Assembly (NCBI GenBank): GCA_902516345.1
Contig: CABXYJ010000002.1
Coordinates: forward strand, 51,688 to 115,687
Reading direction: 5' to 3'
Length of the DNA: 64,000 nt
Source: an uncultured Pelagibacteraceae bacterium
GTDB lineage: Bacteria > Pseudomonadota > Alphaproteobacteria > Pelagibacterales > Pelagibacteraceae
This document shows, one piece after another, positions 1-10,603 of the stretch. A program made the position numbers and the translations under genes. How positions within the stretch are numbered: the first letter of the stretch is position 1; every line of letters begins with the position of its first letter. The notes below the pieces were generated by a model that saw nothing but the letters and a program-made list of their open reading frames with translations, was not told the origin of the DNA and searched no databases.

Positions 1-1
1 T

Positions 2-109
2 GTTAAAGAAAATGATCCAACAAAAGCTAAAAGAATAGTTGAAGATATGTGTAAAAAACTTTTAGCTAATCTTGTCATTGAAAATTATAAAATTATTGAA
101 ATACAATAA
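2..109 (+). CDS. purS: Phosphoribosylformylglycinamidine synthase subunit PurS (3' end only)
   Basis: The frame starting at base 2 is open to a TAA at 107-109 and encodes the last 35 residues of a small protein ending in NYKIIEIQ. The gene begins outside the window. Identification rests on context as well as the residual sequence: it sits 3 bases before purQ and purL, and in three-component FGAM synthases the small PurS subunit is encoded with PurQ and PurL. PurS bridges the glutaminase and synthetase subunits in the fourth step of purine synthesis. Confidence 0.75.
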   Translation, partial: VKENDPTKAKRIVEDMCKKLLANLVIENYKIIEIQ

Positions 110-112
110 TTA

Positions 113-796
113 ATGAAATCGTCAGTAATAACCTTTCCTGGTTCAAATTGTGATAGAGATATGGACGTTGCTCTAAAGAAATTTGGATTTAATAATAAAA
201 TGGTTTGGCATAATGATAATGAATTACCAAAAAGCGACTTAGTAGTTTTGCCTGGAGGTTTTTCTTATGGTGATTATTTACGTTGTGGAAGCATGGCCTC
301 AAAATCTAAAATTATGCAATCAGTAATAAATTTTGCAAAATCAGGTGGATTAGTATTAGGTATATGTAATGGTTTTCAAATATTAGTTGAAACAGGATTA
401 GTTCCTGGAGTTCTATTAAGAAATAAATATTTAGAATTTATTTGTAAAAATGTATTTGTTAAATTAGATAATAAAGATAACCCTTATTTTAAGAATATAG
501 ATAAAGATATTTTCGAATTACACATAGCTCATAATGAAGGTAATTATTTTTGTACAGACGATCAACTTAAAGAAATTAAAGATAATAACCAAGTTGCAAT
601 TTATTATAGTAACAACAAAGGTCAAATAGATGAAATTTCAAACCCAAATGGATCAATTAAAAATATTGCTGGTATTTTTAATAAAGAGAAAAATGTTCTC
701 GGTATGATGCCTCACCCCGAAAGAATGATTGATCAATCCTTATCAGGTGAGGATGGATCGATATTTTTTAAAAATTTAATTAAAAATATAAAATAA
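113..796 (+). CDS. purQ: FGAM synthase glutaminase subunit PurQ
   Basis: This 227-residue class I glutamine amidotransferase supplies ammonia from glutamine to PurL for conversion of FGAR to FGAM in purine synthesis. The nucleophilic cysteine is C85 in GICNGFQ, and the His/Glu partners are H201 and E203 in MPHPERM near the C-terminus. [11 protein letters not shown] (residues 47-57) is the usual PurQ glycine-rich loop. The stop overlaps the purL start codon by one base, so the two are translationally coupled. Length is normal for the stand-alone PurQ type. Confidence 0.97.
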   Translation: MKSSVITFPGSNCDRDMDVALKKFGFNNKMVWHNDNELPKSDLVVLPGGFSYGDYLRCGSMASKSKIMQSVINFAKSGGLVLGICNGFQILVETGLVPGVLLRNKYLEFICKNVFVKLDNKDNPYFKNIDKDIFELHIAHNEGNYFCTDDQLKEIKDNNQVAIYYSNNKGQIDEISNPNGSIKNIAGIFNKEKNVLGMMPHPERMIDQSLSGEDGSIFFKNLIKNIK

Positions 797-2988
797 TGTT
801 GGTAAATGAAAAAATAGCTATTGAACATGGTCTTAAGACTGATGAATACAAAAAAATTTGTGAACTATTAAAAAGAACACCAAATTTTACAGAGCTTGGA
901 ATATTTTCAGCTATGTGGAATGAACATTGTTCCTATAAATCATCAAGACTTCATTTAAAAAAATTACCTACTAAAGGTAAAAAAGTCATTCAAGGACCAG
1001 GAGAAAATGCAGGGATTATTGATATAGAGGATGGCGATGCAATAGTATTTAAAATAGAAAGTCATAATCATCCATCTTTTATTGAGCCTTATCAAGGGGC
1101 TGCAACAGGTGTTGGTGGAATAATGCGAGACGTATTCACGATGGGTGCAAGACCTATTGCAAACTTAAATTCAATACATTTTGGATCGACACAACATAAA
1201 AAAACAAAAAATTTATTGAGAGGTGTCGTTCAAGGTATTGGGGGTTATGGTAATTGTATGGGAGTTCCAACGATAGCAGGACAAACATCTTTTGATAGAT
1301 CGTATAATGGAAATATTTTAGTTAATGCTATGACATTGGGTTTAGTTAAAAAAGACAAGATCTTTTACTCTAAAGCTGCAGGTTTAAATAAGCCAGTCAT
1401 ATATGTTGGATCAAAAACTGGAAGAGACGGAATACATGGAGCAAGTATGGCATCTGCGAGTTTTGATGAAAAAATAGAGGAGAAAAAACCAACAGTGCAA
1501 GTAGGTGATCCTTTTACGGAAAAGCTTCTTTTAGAGGCCTGCTTAGAATTAATGGCAGGTGACTCGATTATTGCAATTCAAGATATGGGTGCAGCTGGTC
1601 TTACTTCCTCTAGTATTGAAATGGCATCAAAAGGAAATTTAGGTATTGAAATTAATTTAGATAAAGTTCCTTGCCGTGAAACAAAAATGACTCCTTATGA
1701 AATTATGTTATCTGAAAGTCAAGAAAGAATGTTAATTATTTTGGAAAACGGTAAAGAAGATTTGGCCAAAAAAATATTTGATAAGTGGAATCTTGATTTT
1801 GCTGTAATTGGTAAGACAACAAATACAAAAAATATTGAATTATACTTTGAAAATAAAGTAGTAGCAAATATTCCAGTCAATACTTTAGTTGAAAATTCTC
1901 CTATGTATGATCGAAAGTGGAAAAAGTCCAAATTACCAAAAAAAAATAAGATTAAAAAAGAAATTTATAATGAAATAAAAATAAAAGATGTTTTAAAAAA
2001 GATTTTATCTAACCCAAATGTTTGTAGCAAGGAGTGGATTTGGCAGCAATATGATCATACTGTCATGGGCGATACTATTCAAAAACCTGGTGGCGATGCT
2101 GGAGTAGTAAGAGTACATGGTACAAATAAAGCAGTCGCTGCATCTGTAGACTCTTCTGCAGTTTATTGTTGGGCTCATCCGTTGACAGGAGGTAAACAAG
2201 TAGTAGTTGAGAGTTGGAGAAATTTAATTTCAGTTGGGGCAACTCCTATTGCAATAACTAACTGTCTGAACTTTGGGAGTCCAGAGAATGAGGATAACAT
2301 GGGAGAATTTGTGGAATGTGTTCAAGGGATTGGTGAAGCAAGTAAATATTTAAATTTTCCAGTAGTGTCTGGTAATGTATCTTTTTATAATCAAACAAAA
2401 GAAATCGGAATTAAACCTACTCCATCTATTGGTGGAGTTGGTCTAATTAAAGATTATAAAAAAATGATCACAATGAATCTTAAAGAAGTAAATAATCTTA
2501 TTTTGATTATTGGAAAAACCGAAGGTCACATTGACCAAAGTCTATTTGCTAGAACAATATTAGATGAGAGTAAAGGCCCCCCACCAGAGGTTAATTTATT
2601 TAACGAAAAAAATAACGGTGAGTCTTTACTAAATCTAATAGATAAAGATCTCGTTAAAAGTGCTCACGATGTATCTTTGGGTGGAATTATAACTGCGATT
2701 AGTAAAATGTGTATCAAGGGAAACAAAGGTATCAAACTAATGACACCTAAGAATTTGATAAACAAGACCGAGTATTTGTTTGCAGAGGATCAAGGAAGAT
2801 ACATCATAGAAATAAACCCTGAAGATTTAAAAGAAGTTTCAAAAATTTTGAGCAAAGACTCAGTACATTACGAGGAATTAGGTGTTATTATAGATAATGA
2901 AATGATTATTAATGAAAAGACAAAGGTTACAATTGACGAATTAAAATCATATAATAGTAATTGGTTATATAACTATATGGATTCATAA
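796..2988 (+). CDS. purL: FGAM synthase large subunit PurL (small type)
   Basis: This is the ATP-dependent synthetase subunit, 730 residues, the length of the small PurL that works with separate PurS and PurQ rather than the roughly 1,300-residue fused enzyme. Diagnostic segments are [10 protein letters not shown] (41-50), the [10 protein letters not shown] nucleotide-binding motif (89-98) and the glycine-rich GAATGVGGI that follows. A second AIRS-like half begins near residue 420. It shares one base with purQ and one with the following bolA-like gene. Confidence 0.97.
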   Translation: MLVNEKIAIEHGLKTDEYKKICELLKRTPNFTELGIFSAMWNEHCSYKSSRLHLKKLPTKGKKVIQGPGENAGIIDIEDGDAIVFKIESHNHPSFIEPYQGAATGVGGIMRDVFTMGARPIANLNSIHFGSTQHKKTKNLLRGVVQGIGGYGNCMGVPTIAGQTSFDRSYNGNILVNAMTLGLVKKDKIFYSKAAGLNKPVIYVGSKTGRDGIHGASMASASFDEKIEEKKPTVQVGDPFTEKLLLEACLELMAGDSIIAIQDMGAAGLTSSSIEMASKGNLGIEINLDKVPCRETKMTPYEIMLSESQERMLIILENGKEDLAKKIFDKWNLDFAVIGKTTNTKNIELYFENKVVANIPVNTLVENSPMYDRKWKKSKLPKKNKIKKEIYNEIKIKDVLKKILSNPNVCSKEWIWQQYDHTVMGDTIQKPGGDAGVVRVHGTNKAVAASVDSSAVYCWAHPLTGGKQVVVESWRNLISVGATPIAITNCLNFGSPENEDNMGEFVECVQGIGEASKYLNFPVVSGNVSFYNQTKEIGIKPTPSIGGVGLIKDYKKMITMNLKEVNNLILIIGKTEGHIDQSLFARTILDESKGPPPEVNLFNEKNNGESLLNLIDKDLVKSAHDVSLGGIITAISKMCIKGNKGIKLMTPKNLINKTEYLFAEDQGRYIIEINPEDLKEVSKILSKDSVHYEELGVIIDNEMIINEKTKVTIDELKSYNSNWLYNYMDS

Positions 2989-3218
2989 TGGCAATGGACT
3001 TAAAAGAAATAGAAAAATTTATAAAAGAGGCAATGCCAGATGCCGCTATTGATATTCAAGATTTAGCCGGTGATGGAAACCATTATTCAGCAACAATAAC
3101 TTCCTCGTTATTTGTTGGTAAGAGCAAAATCGAACAACATAAAATGGTGTATAATTCTCTTAAGGGCAGAATGGGCAATGAACTTCATGCTTTAGCAATT
3201 AAAACAAAGGAGCAGTAA
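2988..3218 (+). CDS. BolA family protein
   Basis: A 76-residue BolA-like protein with the family's small alpha/beta fold and late HAL motif (ELHALAIKT). BolA proteins bind monothiol CGFS glutaredoxins and share a [2Fe-2S] cluster with them, using conserved histidine and cysteine positions. The very next gene, overlapping by one base, is such a glutaredoxin, so the pair probably forms one iron-sulfur trafficking or sensing complex. Coupling to purL is consistent with the fact that FeS-dependent PurF supports the same pathway, but that link is inference. Confidence 0.9.
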   Translation: MAMDLKEIEKFIKEAMPDAAIDIQDLAGDGNHYSATITSSLFVGKSKIEQHKMVYNSLKGRMGNELHALAIKTKEQ

Positions 3219-3550
3219 TGGAAGATAAAACAAGAGATATAATAAAAGATCATATTGATAATAATGAGGTGTGTTTATTCATGAAAGGAACACCTGATGC
3301 TCCTCAGTGTGGATTCTCAATGGCTGTTACAAATTTGTTAAAAATCTTAGAGGTAAACTTTAAAGCTATTAATGTATTAGAAGATCAATCAATTAGGGAA
3401 GGTATCAAAACTTATAGTGATTGGCCAACCATACCTCAATTATACATTAAAAAAGAATTTGTGGGTGGATGTGATATAATTAAAGAAATGTATGAGAACG
3501 GTGAGCTAAAAAAAATTTTAGAGACAAAAAATATAAATTTCAAAAAGTAA
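3218..3550 (+). CDS. grxD: Monothiol glutaredoxin, Grx4/GrxD type
   Basis: A 110-residue single-domain glutaredoxin with the signature CGFS active site at residues 31-34, the conserved FMKGTPDAPQ before it, and WPTIPQLY followed by FVGGCDI that bind glutathione. CGFS glutaredoxins carry a labile [2Fe-2S] cluster and act in cluster delivery rather than disulfide reduction. The overlapping BolA-like gene upstream is its normal partner. Confidence 0.96.
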   Translation: MEDKTRDIIKDHIDNNEVCLFMKGTPDAPQCGFSMAVTNLLKILEVNFKAINVLEDQSIREGIKTYSDWPTIPQLYIKKEFVGGCDIIKEMYENGELKKILETKNINFKK

Positions 3551-3553
3551 TTT

Positions 3554-3820
3554 GTGAAGCAATATATATATAAAGTTATAATTGCATTAATAGCTGTAAT
3601 TTTAATTTATGAATTTACCATCGGCAAAGTAATAAAAAAATACACTGATAAACTTAATTTTATTTCAACAAAAGAAGGTAGAAAAGAGCTTGTTATTACA
3701 TTAAGAGAAGAAATTAAAAGAGGTGTCAAAAAAGAGAGATATCTTTCAAAAGAAGATGCGATACTTTTAAATCAATTTATTGAAAAAATTCGCTCTGAGC
3801 TAAGAGAAAGCAATAATTAA
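3554..3820 (+). CDS. Small single-pass membrane protein of unknown function
   Basis: This 88-residue protein starts at a GTG three bases after grxD. Residues 5-28 form a hydrophobic segment, followed by a basic, charged and probably helical cytoplasmic or periplasmic part (about residues 30-88). I recognise no family. The tight spacing to grxD suggests cotranscription with the purine/FeS genes. Its last four bases overlap the convergent glycosyltransferase gene. Confidence 0.7.
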   Translation: MKQYIYKVIIALIAVILIYEFTIGKVIKKYTDKLNFISTKEGRKELVITLREEIKRGVKKERYLSKEDAILLNQFIEKIRSELRESNN

Positions 3821-5409
3821 TTGCACAACCAAATACTACTTACACTTATATTTTTTTTATAAAAAGTATAATTTAATGTTTCTCTCCAAATTAATTCACA
3901 ATCTTTTGGGTCAGATCTTCTTACATTTCTATGTGTCTTATGTGCTATGAATGGTTTTTGCTTCGCACCATCAACTTGAGAATAATTCCCCATGTAACCA
4001 TTAAAGTCATAAGGTATTAAAAACTCTTTAATATAGATATCAGAGTAAATATCTATTGATTTTTCTATTTTATTTTCCTCTACATAATTTATAATTTTTT
4101 TTGAAATATTCTTATTATTCACACCCCAATAATCAATTTCAAAGTTTTTTTCAATATTTTTAAATTTAGCAAAAGAATTCAACCATGAATATTGATAAGG
4201 GTTAAGTTTGATATTCTCACTTATAAAAAAAATAATCACTAATGACAGCAGAGGAAATATAATTTTTTTTTTAAAAAAATAAAAAATATTCGTAAAAGAT
4301 GTTATAAAAATAAGAGGGAAAATAAATAATAAGTGTCTTAATTCATCATAAACTGCAACATCCTTAAGAATAAATAATACAATTATAGTCGGAACACTTA
4401 TTGTAATAGTGCCATAATAGATAGTCACAATATCATCTTTAAAAATTTTACTTTCTACTAAAGGAAACAAGCAGTAACCAATTAATATCAAAATAGGCAG
4501 TTTAAAAAACAACCATATGAAATAATAATTTGATGGTAAGTTTAATGAGTATAAAAGAGATCCATTCGTCAAGGTACCTATATTTTGTGGATACTTCCCC
4601 ATCCATTTAATTGAATTTAAAATTTCTATTGGATTATGCCAAAATATTGGATTTAGTATTATTAAAAATATAAAGAAAGTAAATCCAAAAACACATATAT
4701 TTTTGTAGTTTTTTTTTAAAAATGAATAAAAAGAAATTTTTTTTTTTTCTAGAAAAATTAATAAAGATATAAAAAATTGAATAAAAATTAAGGTACCCAC
4801 AACCCTAATACTTATTAAAAAAGCTGTAATTAACGAGAATAAAATTAAATTTCTTATTCCAACATTATTTTCATTGTACAAATTTTCAAAAATCTTAAGT
4901 GATAAATATGTTGTTATTAGCCAAAATGATAAAAATGGAATATCTTTAGGATTAAAATGAGCATGACCAAAAAGGTATGGATATAAAAGATAAATCGAAG
5001 TCGATAATAATGAGATATTTTCATCTTTAGTAATCTTTAACAATATGAGATAAAAAAATACTCCAGATACTGCAAAAGTTAAAAATACTACAAAATGTTT
5101 TGAAATTAATAATCCACCATAATCGGTAACATTATTTATATTAGCTACGAAATCTTTGATTAAAAATTGAATTGGTTGACTGATTAATTGAAAAGCAACT
5201 CCGTGATACCGATCCCAATAATCCAAAAAACTTTCATATTTACCTGTGTAAATAAATTCTTTAATTGCAGATAAATTTACCAGCCAATTTTTTTGTTCAT
5301 GGTATTCGTCGCTGGTGATGCCTGTTGTAATACTTAGGAATGAACCAACTAAAATATAAACTAAAAATAAAGATGAAATAATAAATTTTTTATTTAAACT
5401 TTTATTCAA
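3817..5409 (-). CDS. Polytopic glycosyltransferase-like membrane protein (GT-C fold, family 39-like)
   Basis: 530 residues with about ten to twelve hydrophobic segments. The N-terminal helix is followed by a first loop carrying an acidic pair (D34-E35 in ITSDEYHEQK), the position where GT-C glycosyltransferases (ArnT, PMT and relatives) hold the catalytic/metal acidic residues. A second loop reads HAHFNPKDIP. Such enzymes move sugars from polyprenyl-phosphate donors on the periplasmic face. The acceptor is unknown. It lies directly after rpsD with no gap, and its 3' end overlaps the convergent small membrane gene by four bases. Confidence 0.75.
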   Translation of the reverse strand: MNKSLNKKFIISSLFLVYILVGSFLSITTGITSDEYHEQKNWLVNLSAIKEFIYTGKYESFLDYWDRYHGVAFQLISQPIQFLIKDFVANINNVTDYGGLLISKHFVVFLTFAVSGVFFYLILLKITKDENISLLSTSIYLLYPYLFGHAHFNPKDIPFLSFWLITTYLSLKIFENLYNENNVGIRNLILFSLITAFLISIRVVGTLIFIQFFISLLIFLEKKKISFYSFLKKNYKNICVFGFTFFIFLIILNPIFWHNPIEILNSIKWMGKYPQNIGTLTNGSLLYSLNLPSNYYFIWLFFKLPILILIGYCLFPLVESKIFKDDIVTIYYGTITISVPTIIVLFILKDVAVYDELRHLLFIFPLIFITSFTNIFYFFKKKIIFPLLSLVIIFFISENIKLNPYQYSWLNSFAKFKNIEKNFEIDYWGVNNKNISKKIINYVEENKIEKSIDIYSDIYIKEFLIPYDFNGYMGNYSQVDGAKQKPFIAHKTHRNVRRSDPKDCELIWRETLNYTFYKKNISVSSIWLCN

Positions 5410-6027
5410 TTATCTTGAGTAATATTCAATTACTAGGTTGGGCTCCATGACAATCGGATAAGGAACCTCATCAAATTTTGGAATTCTTATGAATTTAAAC
5501 TTTTTATTTTTTTGATCTATTTGAATATATTCAGGAATTTCTCTCTCCTTATTAGCTAACGCAATATCTATAATAGCTAATTGTTTAGATTTATCTCTAA
5601 TCTCTATTGAGTCTTCTTCTTTAACTAAGTAACTTGAAATATTTACTTTTTTACCATTCACTTTCACATGGCCATGGTTAATTAATTGTCTTGCTGAAAA
5701 AATTGTTGTTGAAAATTTCGCTCTATAGATTACTGAATCTAATCTTCTTTCTAAAAGACCAATTAAGTTTTCTCCAGTATCGCCCTTTAACATTGCAGCC
5801 TTTTTATAGATATTTCTAAATTGTCGTTCATTCATATTTCCATAATATCCTTTTAATTTTTGTTTTGCTTGCAATTGAATTCCGTAGTCTGATGGTTTTG
5901 AGGATTTTGTTTGGCCATGTTGACCTGGACCATAAGCTCGAGTATTAAAAGGACTTTTTGGACGTCCCCACAAATTTACTTTAAGCCTTCTATCAACTTT
6001 GTGTTTAGAGTTTAATCTTTTAGTCAT
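5410..6027 (-). CDS. rpsD: 30S ribosomal protein S4
   Basis: 205 residues, the normal length. [20 protein letters not shown] lies at the start of the S4 RNA-binding domain (about residues 93-155), followed by [16 protein letters not shown]4 nucleates 30S assembly by binding the 5' domain of 16S rRNA. As in other alphaproteobacteria it stands away from the rpoA operon. The upstream gap of 39 bases separates it from the SpoU methyltransferase on the same strand. Confidence 0.98.
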   Translation of the reverse strand: MTKRLNSKHKVDRRLKVNLWGRPKSPFNTRAYGPGQHGQTKSSKPSDYGIQLQAKQKLKGYYGNMNERQFRNIYKKAAMLKGDTGENLIGLLERRLDSVIYRAKFSTTIFSARQLINHGHVKVNGKKVNISSYLVKEEDSIEIRDKSKQLAIIDIALANKEREIPEYIQIDQKNKKFKFIRIPKFDEVPYPIVMEPNLVIEYYSR

Positions 6028-6066
6028 TAATATTGGGTCTTATAAACTTACTCTTAATTTTGTCAA

Positions 6067-6780
6067 TCAACGTTTTTTACCTAAACTTGCAAATACACTA
6101 GATAAAATACGAGTTTCTTTATCTGACAAGTCCATCTTATAAAAAATATTTCTTAAATTTTGTAACATTATTGGTTTTTTTTCTTTAGGTTTAAAAAAAT
6201 TTATATCTTCTAAATTTTTTATACAAAGATTCATCATTAATTTAATTTCTTTTTTTGAAGCAGTTCTAATTTTTTTTGATCTCGAAAATCTTTTCGTTTT
6301 GAGCTTAAGAATACTAGAAACAATCTGAGCAATAATTATTAAGCTGTGAGATAGATTTAAAGATTTAAATTTGGGGTTGGTAGGAATTTGTAGAGTATAA
6401 TTTGTATAACTTATCTCATTATTAGATAATCCAGAAGCCTCTGACCCAAACAAAAAACCAATTTTTTTTTTAAAATCAATCTTTTTGATCTCATCTAAAT
6501 CAATATGTTTAACATTTTGATTTCTAAATCTCACGGATGTAGAAATAAGTATATCAAAATTTTCTACTGCTTTTTCAATATTCTTATAAACCTTGCTTTG
6601 CTTTATTATATTTTTTGCGCCTACTGATGTTGCTAAAATTTTATCATTTGGAAAAATAGGTTTTGGATCTATTAAAACAAGTTTTTTAAAATCAAAATTT
6701 TTAATTGCTCTTGCACATGCACCTATATTCTCAGATAATTGAGGTTTATGTAGAATAAATGAAATATTGTTTTTTGACAT
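6067..6780 (-). CDS. SpoU/TrmJ-type RNA 2'-O-methyltransferase
   Basis: 237-residue SPOUT-fold methyltransferase. It shows the three SpoU motifs: NIGACARAIKNF near the N-terminus, FLFGSEASGLSNNE in the middle and LNLSHSLIIIAQIV later, which together build the trefoil-knot SAM site. The pattern matches the TrmJ/LasT branch that methylates nucleotide 32 of several tRNAs. Assignment to TrmJ rather than another SpoU enzyme is likely but not certain. Confidence 0.85.
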   Translation of the reverse strand: MSKNNISFILHKPQLSENIGACARAIKNFDFKKLVLIDPKPIFPNDKILATSVGAKNIIKQSKVYKNIEKAVENFDILISTSVRFRNQNVKHIDLDEIKKIDFKKKIGFLFGSEASGLSNNEISYTNYTLQIPTNPKFKSLNLSHSLIIIAQIVSSILKLKTKRFSRSKKIRTASKKEIKLMMNLCIKNLEDINFFKPKEKKPIMLQNLRNIFYKMDLSDKETRILSSVFASLGKKR

Positions 6781-6830
6781 TTTTATTAATCAAGGCATAG
6801 TCCTAATAAGATGAAATTTATAATTTTCAT

Positions 6831-8432
6831 CTACTTGCTCGCAGGAGCCTTATCTTTAAACAATTTGAAATCAAGACTATCTATTAATGCTTTAAAAGAA
6901 GCATCTATTATATTTGGAGAAACGCCTATTGTGAACCAATTCTTTCCTTTAGAATCTGTACTCTCAATTGACACTCTAGTGGTTGCTTCGGTTCCAGTAT
7001 TTAAAATCCTCACTTTATAGTCAACAAGTTTTAGATCTTTTAAGTACTCTGAATATTTTACTAATTTAGTAACATTTTTTCTAATTGCATTATCTAAAGC
7101 GTGAACTGGGCCATTCCCTTCCCCTTCACAAATAATATGTTCTCCATCGACTTCTAATTTAGCTTTTGCTTTAGATATTATTTGATCTCTATCATTTTTT
7201 GATACAGAAACATCATATTCCTTTATTGAGATATATCTTGGAATTTCTCCCATCACTCTTCTAGCTAATAATTCAAAAGAAGCGTCAGCTCCATCATAGC
7301 TATAGCCAATAAACTCCCTATCCTTTACTTCCTCAAGTAATCTCTTTACATTGGGATCATTTTCCTCGAAATCAATTCCTATTGTTTTAAGTCTAGATAA
7401 AATATTTGATTTTCCTGATTGATCTGAAACTACTATATTTCTATTATTGCCCACTTGTTCAGGATTAATGTGCTCGTAAGTTTTGGGATCCTTTTGGACT
7501 GCAGATACATGCAAACCTCCTTTGTGAGAAAATGCAGCAGCACCCACATAAGGTAAATGTTTATTAGGTTTTCTATTTAATATTTCATCTAATAATCTCG
7601 AACATTGAGTGATTTGTTTAATATTTGTTTTCTTTATATTCATCTCATATTTATCTGATAACTCTTTTTTAAGATAAAATGTTGGAATTATTGACATTAA
7701 ATTAGCATTGCCACATCGTTCACCTAAACCATTTATTGTTCCTTGAATTTGTCTAACGCCTGACAAAACAGCTGCAATAGAATTAGCTACTGCATTACCT
7801 GTATCATTGTGAGCGTGTATACCTAAATTTTTGCCTGGAATATGATTTGTTACCTCTTTTACAATTTTAGTAACTTCATGAGGTAGAGTTCCACCATTCG
7901 TATCACACAATACTATCCATTTAGCTCCATTATCATAAGCAGCTTTTACGCATTTTAATGCATATTTTGGATTTGATTTATATCCGTCAAAAAAATGCTC
8001 AGCATCAAACATAAATTCTTTGTCATTTTCAACAAAATGTCTTGTTGTCTCTCTGATGTTTTTTAAATTTTCCTCATTTGAAATTCCTAATGCAACATCA
8101 ACATGAAAATCCCAAGACTTTCCTACCAAACAAACAGACTTTGTATTAGAATTCATAATCGCTGATAAACCAGGGTCATTCTCGGCACTACGTCCAGATT
8201 TTTTTGTCATTCCAAAAGCTGTAAATTTTGAATTTTTTAACTCTAAACCCTTTTGAAAAAATTCTGTATCTGAAGGGTTCGCGCCGGGCCAACCACCCTC
8301 AATGTAATCAACACCCAAACTATCTAGTGAATGTGCAATTTTAGTTTTTTCATCTATTGAAAAATGCACACCTTGCGTTTGAGCACCATCTCTCAAAGTT
8401 GTATCAAATATGTATAATCGCTCTTTACTCAT
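6831..8432 (-). CDS. cimA: (R)-citramalate synthase
   Basis: 533-residue member of the HMGL/LeuA family, condensing pyruvate and acetyl-CoA to citramalate for threonine-independent isoleucine synthesis. DTTLRDGAQ (residues 10-18) carries the metal and substrate residues, IHAHNDTGNAVANS holds the His pair, and the C-terminal third is the LeuA-type regulatory dimerisation domain. The length and the DTTLRDGAQTQG start fit CimA rather than LeuA or homocitrate synthase. Four bases overlap with cysS upstream. Confidence 0.9.
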   Translation of the reverse strand: MSKERLYIFDTTLRDGAQTQGVHFSIDEKTKIAHSLDSLGVDYIEGGWPGANPSDTEFFQKGLELKNSKFTAFGMTKKSGRSAENDPGLSAIMNSNTKSVCLVGKSWDFHVDVALGISNEENLKNIRETTRHFVENDKEFMFDAEHFFDGYKSNPKYALKCVKAAYDNGAKWIVLCDTNGGTLPHEVTKIVKEVTNHIPGKNLGIHAHNDTGNAVANSIAAVLSGVRQIQGTINGLGERCGNANLMSIIPTFYLKKELSDKYEMNIKKTNIKQITQCSRLLDEILNRKPNKHLPYVGAAAFSHKGGLHVSAVQKDPKTYEHINPEQVGNNRNIVVSDQSGKSNILSRLKTIGIDFEENDPNVKRLLEEVKDREFIGYSYDGADASFELLARRVMGEIPRYISIKEYDVSVSKNDRDQIISKAKAKLEVDGEHIICEGEGNGPVHALDNAIRKNVTKLVKYSEYLKDLKLVDYKVRILNTGTEATTRVSIESTDSKGKNWFTIGVSPNIIDASFKALIDSLDFKLFKDKAPASK

Positions 8433-9775
8433 TTAAGTTTCCACAATGTTGTACCATCTTTATCTTCTATTAAAACACCTTTATCTAAAAGTTCATCTCT
8501 AATTCTATCGGCTTCATCATAATCTTTATTTTTTCTTGCTTTATTTCTCAATTCTATTTTAATTTTTATCTCATGTTCGGTAATTGACGCGTTATCATTT
8601 TTAAATTTACGCCAAACTTCAGTGCTTTCATTTAATAAACCAACAAATTTGCATGCAGAAATAAATAATTCCATATCTTGCCCTTTTTTAGCTTTTTCAT
8701 AAAGATTATGTAAATTCGCAATATAGCCAGGGGTATTTAGATCTTGATATAAAGGTTTTAAAATTTCATCAGAAATTTGAATTGTTGTTTTAAAATTTTC
8801 AGAATATAATTGATACCATTTATCTAAAGTATTTTGACACTCATATAAAAGCTTATCACTCCAGTCTAGAGGTTGTTTATAATGTGCACTCATTAAAGCT
8901 AGTCTTAAAACTTGCCCGCTCATTTTTTTTCTAAAATCTTTTATCTTTAAAATATTTCCTTGAGACTTAGCCATTTTTTCGTTTGACATAGTTATGAAAG
9001 CATTATGTACCCAATAATTAGCAAAATTTTTTGTTCCGTTTACACATCTTGATTGTGCAATCTCATTTTCGTGGTGAGGAAATATTAAGTCTATACCTCC
9101 CCCATGTATATCAAATTCATCTCCCAAAAATTTTTTTGACATAGCAGAGCATTCTAAATGCCAACCAGGTCTCCCTCTCCCCCATGGAGAGTTCCATGAA
9201 GGCTCATCTTCATTTGATGGTTTCCACAAAACAAAATCTTCAGAATTTTTTTTATTTTCACTTACTTCAATTCTTGAACCAGCTATCAAATCTGCTAACT
9301 TTTTATTTGATAATTTTCCATAATCTGAAAACTTCTTAACTTCAAAATAAACATGTTTATTATTTTCGTAGGCAAAACCCTTTTTTAATAGTTCAGTTAT
9401 CATTTTGATCATAAGATCTATATGTTCAGTAGCTTTAGGTTGATGACTTGGACTCTCACAATTTAAATAAGAACAATCATCAAAAAAATTTTTAGTTATG
9501 TTCTCAGTCAAATTCTTGATAGGAATATTTTGCTCCTTAGAAGATTTAATAATCTTGTCATCAATATCTGTAATGTTTCTTACGTAAGTGACTGAAGTAA
9601 ATTCGTTTTTTAAAAGTCTAAATAGAATATCAAAAATAACTAAGGGTCTGGCATTTCCAATGTGCGGATCGTCATAGACAGTTGGTCCACAAACATACAT
9701 TTTAATATTTTTTTTATCTTTGGGAACAAATTGTTCTTTTTTATTAGTTAAATTATTTGTTAAATAAATATCCAT
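8429..9775 (-). CDS. cysS: Cysteinyl-tRNA synthetase
   Basis: 448-residue class I synthetase. The HIGH motif is HIGN (38-41), preceded by KMYVCGPTVYD; KMSKS is KMAKS (267-271). Zinc ligands C29, C209, H234 and E238 are all present, giving cysteine selectivity without editing. The C-terminal DALR anticodon-binding part (KARKNKDYDEADRIRDEL) is intact. It probably forms an operon with cimA downstream, overlapping by four bases. Confidence 0.98.
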   Translation of the reverse strand: MDIYLTNNLTNKKEQFVPKDKKNIKMYVCGPTVYDDPHIGNARPLVIFDILFRLLKNEFTSVTYVRNITDIDDKIIKSSKEQNIPIKNLTENITKNFFDDCSYLNCESPSHQPKATEHIDLMIKMITELLKKGFAYENNKHVYFEVKKFSDYGKLSNKKLADLIAGSRIEVSENKKNSEDFVLWKPSNEDEPSWNSPWGRGRPGWHLECSAMSKKFLGDEFDIHGGGIDLIFPHHENEIAQSRCVNGTKNFANYWVHNAFITMSNEKMAKSQGNILKIKDFRKKMSGQVLRLALMSAHYKQPLDWSDKLLYECQNTLDKWYQLYSENFKTTIQISDEILKPLYQDLNTPGYIANLHNLYEKAKKGQDMELFISACKFVGLLNESTEVWRKFKNDNASITEHEIKIKIELRNKARKNKDYDEADRIRDELLDKGVLIEDKDGTTLWKLK

Positions 9776-9826
9776 GGTAATAGATCAAGAAATATACCTT
9801 ATTTTATGATTTGTTAATCTAATTGA

Positions 9827-10570
9827 TTAACTAGGAATTTTGCATACAGGAATAGGGTCCATTTTATGCAAGTTTTGTTTTCTAATTTTTTCGTATTTAG
9901 TTTTATGTGGTGAGTCGGGATTAATCATTGCATCCTCTAATTCAGTGTAATTAAAACCAAGCTGACCTTCGTCTGTTCTTCCATCATCCCACAGTCCATC
10001 TGTAGGAGGGGCATCAATAATTTCATTTAATATACCTAATTCTTTTCCTAACTCCCAAACTTCGGTTTTATTACAATCTGCGATTGGAGAAATATCTACA
10101 CCACCATCTCCATATTTTGTATAAAATCCAACACCAAAATCTTCTACTTTATTTCCTGTACCAACAACAATACCTTTGTTTGCTGCGGCCACTTGATAAA
10201 GTGTGGTCATTCTTAATCTAGCTCTAGAATTAGCAAAACCGTGTTCATTATCAAATTTATTTAATGTTGAAGAAAAAGTCTCAAATAATTTATCTAAACT
10301 GATTGTATGAGCCTCAACATTTTTAAAATTTTTAACTAGCCATTCTTGATGTTTTAAACTTAGGTCATGCTGGTTCTCTATTTGTTTAATTGGCATTGTT
10401 AAAACTATAGTTTTTAAGCCTGTCATTGCACTTAATGTGCTTGAAACAGAAGAATCTATACCACCAGAAATACCTATTACTAAAGATTGCGCTTTTGAGG
10501 GCATTTGATCAACATATTTTTTGATCCAATTTGATATATATTTTACTTTTTCTGAAGAATTCATAGTCAA
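9827..10570 (-). CDS. nadE: NAD synthetase, ammonia-dependent type
   Basis: A 247-residue NadE catalytic domain. The PP-loop SGGIDSS lies at residues 35-41. There is no N-terminal nitrilase-like glutaminase domain, so the enzyme uses free ammonia. VVGTGNKVEDFGVGF and the C-terminal PPTDGLWDDGRTDEGQ loop that closes over deamido-NAD are present. A second in-frame Met two codons downstream is an equally possible start. It lies between cysS and the DAHP synthase on the same strand. Confidence 0.95.
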   Translation of the reverse strand: MTMNSSEKVKYISNWIKKYVDQMPSKAQSLVIGISGGIDSSVSSTLSAMTGLKTIVLTMPIKQIENQHDLSLKHQEWLVKNFKNVEAHTISLDKLFETFSSTLNKFDNEHGFANSRARLRMTTLYQVAAANKGIVVGTGNKVEDFGVGFYTKYGDGGVDISPIADCNKTEVWELGKELGILNEIIDAPPTDGLWDDGRTDEGQLGFNYTELEDAMINPDSPHKTKYEKIRKQNLHKMDPIPVCKIPS

Positions 10571-10603
10571 ATATTTAATAATCTTATCACTAATGACAAT
10601 AGA